A DNA stretch of 15,785 nucleotides from contig JASLBT010000104.1 in the NCBI GenBank assembly GCA_030146445.1, forward strand, positions 1-15,785, written 5' to 3'. This document shows, in pieces, positions 1-6,549 of this stretch (its first letter is position 1; each line of letters starts with the position of its first letter). The notes beneath the pieces were generated by a model. That model searched no databases. It saw only the letters and a list, made by a program, of their open reading frames with translations, and was not told the origin of the DNA. Position numbers and translations under genes: made by a program. The stretch comes from Segetibacter sp. GTDB taxonomy: Bacteria > Bacteroidota > Bacteroidia > Chitinophagales > Chitinophagaceae.

Positions 1-1
1 C

Positions 2-364
2 ATTGAAAAAACACGGGATACCGTTTCGGAAACACGGGCCACCGATCACCTGCTCAGGATGTTTGCTTACAACCATGTACTCCAAAGCAGGGGGCAACAG
101 CTACTGTATAACGATGAGCCAGATGATGGAACACTGGCTACTGCTGAGGAAGCAAATATCGTAACACCCTTTACCAGCCTCGTTGTATTGGAAACTCAAA
201 ACGACTATGATCAGTTCGGAATCAAAAAGACTAAGGATAGCTTGGGCAATGCTTCAACCAGGTCGACGGGTGCCGTGCCTGAACCACATGAATGGGCTCT
301 GGTCATAATAATCGTACTCACCATCACATACGCCCGGTACAAAACAACACGTGTAAACATTTAG
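2..364 (+). CDS. XrtN-system VIT-type protein, C-terminal fragment with PEP-CTERM sorting tail
   Basis: Only the last 120 codons lie in the window; the frame is open from base 2 with no start, so the gene begins upstream. The visible part ends in a tripartite sorting tail: a VPEP motif (bases 272-283), a hydrophobic stretch (WALVIIIVLTITYA) and a basic cluster (RYKTTR). This is the layout of PEP-CTERM substrates that an exosortase recognises and cleaves. Just before it is the sequence VTPFTSLVVLE, a pattern that I recognise from the C-terminal region of VIT/vWA proteins, and the next gene is exosortase N, whose usual neighbour in Bacteroidota is a VIT-domain substrate. The VIT and vWA domains themselves are outside the window, so the full architecture is inference. 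The stop is 6 bp before the exosortase start, so the two are almost certainly co-transcribed. The protein would be exported, anchored by its tail and processed at the membrane. Confidence 0.8.
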   Translation: MEKTRDTVSETRATDHLLRMFAYNHVLQSRGQQLLYNDEPDDGTLATAEEANIVTPFTSLVVLETQNDYDQFGIKKTKDSLGNASTRSTGAVPEPHEWALVIIIVLTITYARYKTTRVNI

Positions 365-370
365 TATTAG

Positions 371-1768
371 ATGACAACTGCCCGGGTGTTAACCGATCGT
401 AGAACGGTATTGTTCTGGAGCCTGCTTATCGCTTACACCACAACCATTCTCATTTTTTTAAGATCATACCTCGTTTGGCAGTCGCTAAATGTTGTAGTAG
501 GTATAGCTGGGGTGCTATTGATCTGGGATTGTAAAAACAACCAAAAAGGTGCACAACGTTTTGGTTGGTTGGCGCTGCTGGCGCTGTTCGTGTCGGCCCT
601 GCTCCCGGTGAAAACGATGTTATTTTTTACGATCATCCTTGCAATGTTTTATGCTGTGGAAAACGGGCTTGGTCGGGTGAACATGATTATTCCGGCCATA
701 ATGCTGATGATCTCACCCGTAATTCAGTACCTGGTCAATGTGTTCAGCTTTCCAATTAGATTGAAGTTGTCGTGGCTGGCTGCCAGGGTATTTGCCTTAG
801 CTGGTGAAAACGTGAAAGCAATGGGTAATGAGATTGTTCTTAATGGACAGGCTTTCGCTGTTGATAGTGCCTGCATTGGCATCAACATGACGACCTCATC
901 CATTCTGTTAACCTTGATCATAATTGGGCTGATCGGGAAGAAACAAGGCAAAACACTTCCGTTTGCCGTTATCCTGGTGGCAGTGGCAGCTGCATTGATG
1001 TGTAACCTTATATCGAACCTTTCCAGGATACTCTTGCTGGTCTGGTTCAAGGTTCTGCCTGGCAATCCTTTCCACGGAATGATTGGATGGATCTGTTTCG
1101 GCGTTTATGTTTGTGTTCCGGTATTGTGGCTTTCTCAGAAAGTGGTGTCCAGGTATGGCAGCCTGGTATCAGCTGAATGCTTACTGGAACCGCGGTCATT
1201 TGGCCGAAGCGTTCTGCTCCAGGTTTTGATTCTTGCAGGAGTAATAGCCCTGGCGCTACACGTTCAGCGTGGCGATAAATTGCACGCATTTAAGCTGACC
1301 AACATTACGAAAGTGAATGGCTACCGGGTATCAATTGTAAATGGCGATGTAATTAAGCTCTCGGCCCCGCAATCGTTGGTTTACGTTAAACCAATTGATA
1401 ACTTTTATAACTCAGACCATAACCCGATGATTTGTTGGACGGGAAGCGGGTATAAACAAGCAAGTATTATTGAAACTAAGATAGCCAATACCATGGTTTG
1501 CCAGGCCGTTCTAAAAAGAAGAGATGAGCTTTTATATTCCGCCTGGTGGTTCGACAATGGGTTTACCCAAACAACCAGCCAGCTAGAATGGCGATGGAAG
1601 ATGATGCAGGGAAAGGAACGTTTCGCACTGATCAATGTAACTGCAGCAAGTCCGCAACAGCTTAACGAGCAAATAAGCGCCTTTCTTCAGCAGCGGTTGA
1701 ACACTTCTATTCTTCGGTCGATAAAGAAATCCCGGAAGGCGCCGTTAACAACACTAACGGCAAGATAA
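371..1768 (+). CDS. xrtN: Exosortase N with fused EpsI-like C-terminal domain
   Basis: A 465-residue integral membrane cysteine protease/transpeptidase predicted to cut PEP-CTERM tails at the cytoplasmic membrane. About eight hydrophobic segments span residues 14-255, with one more at 280-297. The three exosortase active-site residues are in their expected settings: Cys168 in DSACIG, Arg219 in NLSRI and His235 in NPFHG. After the last membrane segment, residues 300-445 form a soluble, probably periplasmic domain with HNPMICWTGSG (350-360) and a later AWW/EWRW segment. This resembles the EpsI-like domain found as a separate protein or a fusion in other exosortase systems. The ATG at 371 is 6 bp after the upstream stop and no nearer start competes. 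The upstream gene ends in a PEP-CTERM tail and is the obvious substrate. The XrtN subtype rests on Bacteroidota-like context and this partner; the exosortase call itself is firm. Confidence 0.9.
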   Translation: MTTARVLTDRRTVLFWSLLIAYTTTILIFLRSYLVWQSLNVVVGIAGVLLIWDCKNNQKGAQRFGWLALLALFVSALLPVKTMLFFTIILAMFYAVENGLGRVNMIIPAIMLMISPVIQYLVNVFSFPIRLKLSWLAARVFALAGENVKAMGNEIVLNGQAFAVDSACIGINMTTSSILLTLIIIGLIGKKQGKTLPFAVILVAVAAALMCNLISNLSRILLLVWFKVLPGNPFHGMIGWICFGVYVCVPVLWLSQKVVSRYGSLVSAECLLEPRSFGRSVLLQVLILAGVIALALHVQRGDKLHAFKLTNITKVNGYRVSIVNGDVIKLSAPQSLVYVKPIDNFYNSDHNPMICWTGSGYKQASIIETKIANTMVCQAVLKRRDELLYSAWWFDNGFTQTTSQLEWRWKMMQGKERFALINVTAASPQQLNEQISAFLQQRLNTSILRSIKKSRKAPLTTLTAR

Positions 1769-2207
1769 GGCTCTCAGATGTGTGGTGGCCATTTATTGCA
1801 AGTCAAAGCAGTTACAGGCTATGGTGATTCCTACAGCGATTTGGTTTATCAGAAAACATATTTTGGAGACGAGCTGAAGGAATGCCAATCGTCATTATTC
1901 GCTGCTCCCATCTTGCCGGCAGTTCACTCCCCGCTCGAATGACTTCAGCGGCCAGACCTTGTGCCACGAGATTCTTGTTACTTTCTATAAACCCGAAAGC
2001 ATAAGTATACGACAGGATGGGAGTCGTCAATTCGTCAGGGCAGATGATCAATGGCTGACGCGCATCAGCCTAACCATGCAGAGCGTGCTATTCATCACTT
2101 AGTGGTTTGAAACCGAGCAGACACCTGGTTTAACGCGCCGCCATGAAAAACAAAATTCGAACGGAGCGTCGCAACCATAGTATCCCAAAGCTCATCTGCC
2201 GGTAACC
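1769..2207. other. Gene-poor gap after xrtN
   Basis: No gene is supported here. On the plus strand an ATG at 1778 opens a 54-codon frame that ends at 1942. A different plus frame then stays open to a stop near 2100 and contains a protein-like stretch (FYKPESISIRQDG...). The pair could be the two halves of a frameshifted, decayed gene, but I recognise no family. A 79-codon minus frame (1812-2051) covers the same bases and is equally unidentifiable. Confidence 0.3.
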
Positions 2208-2239
2208 AAAAAAAGAACCGCTTGTATGGGCGGTTCTTT
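2208..2239 (-). terminator. Intrinsic terminator of the propeller/barrel gene
   Basis: Perfect 10 bp inverted repeat AAAGAACCGC (2212-2221) and GCGGTTCTTT (2230-2239) with an 8-nt loop. Read on the minus strand it is followed by a run of seven T (2214 down to 2208). It starts 20 bp after the stop codon of the minus-strand gene at 2259, which is the right place and orientation. On the plus strand no T run follows, so it is directional. Confidence 0.85.
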
Positions 2240-2258
2240 CTGTTATTGGGATACTGTT

Positions 2259-5200
2259 CTAGAAGTCTAAGCCGAGAGCAAAGTATGCCAATGGTTTGCC
2301 TTTAAATACACCATTCATTTCCCAGGCAAGATCGAACTTGATAAAGTAACCAAGGAGAGTACTTCTTGCACCAAAACCATAACCACCGGCGAAAGGCCCG
2401 ATACCACCCGCCTTTACTTTAACACTTACAGGGTTTGTCGCGTCGCCGGGATAGATCACGTTCGGACGCTGTATCCCGTTGTACCGGCCATTCCACGCAG
2501 AACCGAGATCGAAGAACTGGATCAACTGGAAGTTGCGAAGCAAAGCGTTGTTTATTGGTTTATTCAGCAAGGTGGCAAATACCGGCAACCTGAACTCACT
2601 GTTGATTACAAATGAATTGTTACCATTGGCCACATTCTGGTTAAATCCCCGAAGGTTTACTGCCAGCGATTGGAATGCATACGACTGGTCCTGGGCTGGT
2701 TTATTTGCTGAGTTAAAACGCGGACGTAACCATCCGTCGACGCCACCCAGGTAATAAATGATCTTTTGTGTACCCCAGCTTACGTCGGCTGCTCCGCGAA
2801 TTGCCCATATAAAGTTCCTGTAGATCGGCACGTAATAACGGGCATCAAAACCAAAGTTGTAAGTGTATCTGCCGCCATTTATTTTATCGCGAACCGGCAT
2901 GTTGATGTCCATGTAGGCCTTCCATCTTAAACCGTTCCAAATGTTCTGCGTCGGGTTGATGGTGTTGTCGTGAACATATTCAATGCGTCCAACTGCATAC
3001 TGAACCAGTTGGTCAGGAAGCTCAAGGGCGGTAGGATCGGGCTGGTCATTTTTGAGTTTGAAAATGTAGCGATCCTTACGATAACCCATCGTTGCGCGAA
3101 GACTTTTGACTTCATTGAACGGATAAGACACATGGCCCTGGTAAAGACTGGTGTTTAGTTGTCCGTTGAAATAAGAGTTTGGATTATTAAAGTTTTCGAC
3201 TATCTGGATGTTGCGGTCGCTTGTTTTGAAGTAGGTGATACCCCAGTCGACTCGTCTCCGCAAATTTTGAAAGTTAAGCAGGTAATCATTATCCCTGAGG
3301 TTGGTACCCATCCGGAAACCACCGGTGAATTTAATGTCTTCGAGGAGGTCGCTGATCGTTGCCCGGAAGGTGAAATTCAAGTTCGAGCCGTTACCCAGTT
3401 GTATGGGCCCCGAACCTCCCGCATAAGGCTGGTAGCGGTTTATAAGAATGTTATTGGATACGCCGCTAACGATGTTGTCGGTACTGAATTTAAGCTTGTA
3501 GTTATACAGTTTTGAGTCCGACAGTATAGTATGCTGTTGCAGGTCTTCGGCAGCTGTAATTGCCGCAGCAGTACTGTCCTTATTCTCGTCTTCGAACTCG
3601 TTTAAGAATACGTCTTTTTTCCTGACGGTATCAGTATCGGTCCTCTGGTAAGTTGTCGCTTTGCCCGCCTTTGCCTTCCCTTCTGCAATCAGCTTTTTCA
3701 TATACTCGGTTGGCCGGGCGTTTACGTTTCGACGACGGAGTGCCAGTGAGTCTACCCGAAGCTTGTATAAAAATTTGAGGTCGCCCTGGCGCAGGACCTC
3801 GCTCACCTGTCCACGGTCGCCGGCAACCCGGGTTTCGAGCAGGCTACTTTGGTAATTGGTAAGTGGAAAGGTATAAGTAGAGTCTTTGGTGACCTGGAAC
3901 GTTAGAATACTATCGGGCTCATTTTTCTGCCATGCCACCATCGTCGAGTCCAGTTCATTGTCCGAGGGATTTCTCAGGATTTCATCACCGATGAAAAACA
4001 AAGTATCCAACCCTTCCCGTTGCGTACTAAAGAAACCTGCCCACCTGTTGCCTATACCATTTTCATCAGTGATGAAAGTGAAGTGGTTTACATTGTATTG
4101 GGATGGATGGCTCCCGTTCCCATATTTCAGGTTGGACAGTTGCGTAATCTGTTTTTTGGTAAGATAGTCGAGCAAAAAGATGTTGAAACGATTGTTGCTG
4201 GGCAGTACAGTATCTGCACTCACCGCCTCAGGAGAAGGACGGTTTGATGAAAAGATGATGCCTGATTTGTTAGGGAATGATACAAAAGACGGATTCAGGT
4301 CATCATAAACATCGTTGGTTAACTGCTCAAGTTTTTGGTTATCGATTTTGAAAGTAAACAGGTCGCTGTGGCCGTTTTTCACTGCACTAAGGAGCAGTGT
4401 GTTTGCATCGAGCATGTATTGTACATCGAGTATCTGGTCGACACCTTCGATCACCTGCCTGTCGCGGAAATACCGGGCAATTACATCGTAAACAAACATC
4501 TTGATTTTACCTTCTTCCCAATAGATTACCGTTACTCTGGTGCCCTTACCATCCCATGCCATCACCGGGTAATTCGGGTTAATGTCGTTCTGATTGGTTC
4601 TAACGCCACTTTTCAACAACACCTTCACCGTTTCATAGTTTTCGTTTAGCTTAACGCTATAAATACCCTTCTTATATTCCACTACGACGTAAGAATTGTT
4701 GCGTGGGTTAGGGTTTGCATTGAAGCGGAAGAAGTCTGATTTGCCAATCTCTTCGGAAACAGAAATTGTTCCTTTAGGTACGTTCCTGCGCTGGCGAATG
4801 TCTTTGTAGTACTTATCTTGCTGGTTTTGCATGAACTCTGCAAGCAAAGCCTTAAACTTCATTTTGGTGATACGTTGCGAGGCGGAGTTGAGGTTTTTAT
4901 AAATTCGAGACAAATAGAGGAAATACGCTACATTCTCTTTTTTATACCGTTCGCTGATATAATACCAGAAAGCATGACCGGCAAGAATTGGCTTCTCAAA
5001 TGCAAACTGGTAGAAGTTGTTATAATTGCCGCTGAGCATTGCGCTTTTGAGCTCATCATCTTTCTCGGTGCTCCAGGTTTGCGCAACATAGCTAACATAA
5101 CCGTCAGTGAGCCATAGGGGAAGATCGAGTAAGGCCTGGTTGCTGGCAAACTCTCCGATATCATCACCAAATAGTTGGTTATCGAGGAGCACCTTTGCTA

Positions 5201-5633
5201 TTCCCTGCCTGATCTGTAAACGAAGGTTCGCATGATTTCCGTTGAAGTAAACGACCATTTTGTTATTGACCAACTTGGTCAGGCCGCCGGCATTCATCCA
5301 ATCTTTGCCAAGACCGATGTTGGAACTGCGCATATCGTTATAGTTATTGTAAACGATGATGTTGATGCGCCGTTGAACCGAATATTCAATTGCAGACTCA
5401 ATGCTTTCGAGTTCCTTCTCTGCTACCTGCGCAACAAACTTTCCGAGCTCGAGACCACCCTGGTTGAAGTATGAATTGAAGTTTTGTGATTGGTAAAATT
5501 TCCAGGTAAATTTTTTATGCTGAATCCTGTTTTTTCCAAATTCCACTGTGTTCACCTGCGCGAGGGCCGTAGCAGAAAAAACACAAAGAACTAAAAAAGC
5601 AGCTAATCTGTTGCTGTTACTAGTAAATTGCAT
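2259..5633 (-). CDS. Exported TolB-like propeller protein with C-terminal outer-membrane barrel
   Basis: 1124 residues. A signal peptide covers residues 1-25 (hydrophobic AAFLVLCVFSATALA, cleavage near ALA-Q). Residues 40-280 resemble the fold of gluzincin-type peptidase domains (a late PLWLTDGYVSY at 172-182 matches the usual PxWxxEGxxxY), but no HExxH is present. Residues 300-545 form a beta-propeller region with a clear PD40/TolB repeat (NPSFVSFPNKSGIIFSSNR, 447-465). A charged linker (640-705) leads to a barrel of about 400 residues that contains LRGF (994-997), FFDLGSAW (1040-1047) and a C-terminal phenylalanine after LGLD, as in Omp85/surface-antigen barrels. It should sit in the outer membrane with the propeller in the periplasm. 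Annotation pipelines usually call such proteins TolB-like; the true role is unknown. It is a single-gene unit with its own terminator and is divergent from the 5698 gene. Confidence 0.75.
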   Translation of the reverse strand: MQFTSNSNRLAAFLVLCVFSATALAQVNTVEFGKNRIQHKKFTWKFYQSQNFNSYFNQGGLELGKFVAQVAEKELESIESAIEYSVQRRINIIVYNNYNDMRSSNIGLGKDWMNAGGLTKLVNNKMVVYFNGNHANLRLQIRQGIAKVLLDNQLFGDDIGEFASNQALLDLPLWLTDGYVSYVAQTWSTEKDDELKSAMLSGNYNNFYQFAFEKPILAGHAFWYYISERYKKENVAYFLYLSRIYKNLNSASQRITKMKFKALLAEFMQNQQDKYYKDIRQRRNVPKGTISVSEEIGKSDFFRFNANPNPRNNSYVVVEYKKGIYSVKLNENYETVKVLLKSGVRTNQNDINPNYPVMAWDGKGTRVTVIYWEEGKIKMFVYDVIARYFRDRQVIEGVDQILDVQYMLDANTLLLSAVKNGHSDLFTFKIDNQKLEQLTNDVYDDLNPSFVSFPNKSGIIFSSNRPSPEAVSADTVLPSNNRFNIFLLDYLTKKQITQLSNLKYGNGSHPSQYNVNHFTFITDENGIGNRWAGFFSTQREGLDTLFFIGDEILRNPSDNELDSTMVAWQKNEPDSILTFQVTKDSTYTFPLTNYQSSLLETRVAGDRGQVSEVLRQGDLKFLYKLRVDSLALRRRNVNARPTEYMKKLIAEGKAKAGKATTYQRTDTDTVRKKDVFLNEFEDENKDSTAAAITAAEDLQQHTILSDSKLYNYKLKFSTDNIVSGVSNNILINRYQPYAGGSGPIQLGNGSNLNFTFRATISDLLEDIKFTGGFRMGTNLRDNDYLLNFQNLRRRVDWGITYFKTSDRNIQIVENFNNPNSYFNGQLNTSLYQGHVSYPFNEVKSLRATMGYRKDRYIFKLKNDQPDPTALELPDQLVQYAVGRIEYVHDNTINPTQNIWNGLRWKAYMDINMPVRDKINGGRYTYNFGFDARYYVPIYRNFIWAIRGAADVSWGTQKIIYYLGGVDGWLRPRFNSANKPAQDQSYAFQSLAVNLRGFNQNVANGNNSFVINSEFRLPVFATLLNKPINNALLRNFQLIQFFDLGSAWNGRYNGIQRPNVIYPGDATNPVSVKVKAGGIGPFAGGYGFGARSTLLGYFIKFDLAWEMNGVFKGKPLAYFALGLDF

Positions 5634-5697
5634 ATCCGGTCTTTAAATTTTTAAAATTAGCATAAAAGAATTGTAATCGACAGTTAAAAATAACCTT
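5634..5697. promoter_or_regulatory. Divergent intergenic region with A/T-rich promoter(s)
   Basis: These 64 bp are the only space between two divergent start codons, so promoters for both genes should overlap here. The stretch is strongly A/T-rich (TTTAAATTTTTAAAATTAG). On the minus strand TAATTTTA, near 5655, is a 7-of-8 match to the Bacteroidota -7 element TAnnTTTG, but no TTTG is at the expected -33 spacing. No plus-strand element stands out. Confidence 0.3.
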
Positions 5698-6339
5698 ATG
5701 TTGACGGTCAGCTTTTTCACTTTTAGCCCTGTTCAGGAAAACACTTACGTCGTCTCCAATGACCAAAGTGAAGCGATAATTTTTGATCCGGGTTGTTACT
5801 CCAGTCAGGAGAAAGGCAGGCTAAAACAATACCTTTCAGACAAAGGTTTGAATGCTGTACAACTGGTTAATACGCATTGCCACCTGGATCATGTTTTTGG
5901 AAATAAGTGGGTGGCGGAAACGTATAGCCTGGAACTCTTTCTGCACCCGTCTGAAGAAAAGTTACTGGCGTACGCACCCACATCCGGTGATAAATGGGGA
6001 TTACCCTTTGAAAATTATGAAGGCCCACTCCAGTTTTTAAACGAGGGCGACGTTGTAAGTTTGGGGACTGATAAGTTGAAAGTTTTGTTAACACCCGGCC
6101 ACTCTCCCGGAAGCCTTTGTTTTTATTGTGAAGAACAGGGCTTTGTTATCGGTGGCGACGTCTTGTTTCGCGAAAGTATCGGCAGAACCGACCTGCCATT
6201 CGGTAGTCACGAACAGTTGATCGAAAGCATACGCACGAAACTTTTTATCTTGCCCGATGACGTAGTTGTTTACCCCGGCCATGGGCCTTCCACAACCATT
6301 GGTTGGGAGAAGAAGTATAATCCATTCCTTAATGAATGA
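5698..6339 (+). CDS. MBL-fold metallo-hydrolase, glyoxalase II-like
   Basis: 213 residues, the usual length for the short glyoxalase II-like (YcbL-type) branch of the metallo-beta-lactamase superfamily. All metal ligands are visible: THCHLDH with His60, His62, Asp64 and His65; His135 in TPGHSPGS; Asp154 in GGDVLF; and His195 in YPGHGPSTTI. A two-metal cytosolic thioester hydrolase such as hydroxyacylglutathione hydrolase is the likely activity class, but the substrate is not fixed by the sequence; it lacks the long C-terminal domain of true GloB. The ATG at 5698 gives the normal N terminus (FTFSPVQENTYVV). No partner gene suggests a pathway. The next gene starts 210 bp downstream, so it is probably transcribed alone. 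Confidence 0.9.
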   Translation: MLTVSFFTFSPVQENTYVVSNDQSEAIIFDPGCYSSQEKGRLKQYLSDKGLNAVQLVNTHCHLDHVFGNKWVAETYSLELFLHPSEEKLLAYAPTSGDKWGLPFENYEGPLQFLNEGDVVSLGTDKLKVLLTPGHSPGSLCFYCEEQGFVIGGDVLFRESIGRTDLPFGSHEQLIESIRTKLFILPDDVVVYPGHGPSTTIGWEKKYNPFLNE

Positions 6340-6503
6340 TGCTTTGATTTTGGAGTTGGTTGGCCGGCGATGCCATCGCTTCTCTCTGGACGGTTGCTAC
6401 GGGATCAGGAGAGTTTGTATAAAGTGCGTTATTGATTATAACCGGGCAACTTGTGCAAGCACTGCCGGTTAAATAAATAAAAACCATTAACAAAGGCGCT
6501 GAG

Positions 6504-6532
6504 TTGTTAGCAATATTGATTACTTATTTTTA
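6504..6532 (+). promoter_or_regulatory. Candidate Bacteroidota-type promoter for the MG2/plug gene
   Basis: GTTG (6503-6506) followed after 18 nt by TATTTTTA (6525-6532) fits the Bacteroidota sigma-70 pattern TTTG-N19-TAnnTTTG with one mismatch in each box. Transcription would begin near 6540, giving a very short leader before the ATG at 6550. It rests on pattern and position only. Confidence 0.3.
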
Positions 6533-6549
6533 TCCCATATAAAGTTCCT

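Noticed and set aside
1812..2051. Minus-strand 79-codon frame
   Set aside because: No family resemblance, no signal peptide and no promoter; it competes with plus-strand frames over the same bases.
6439..6471. TAACCGG...CCGGTTA inverted repeat after the metallo-hydrolase
   Set aside because: A 7 bp stem with a 19-nt loop and no T run on the plus strand; too weak to call a terminator.
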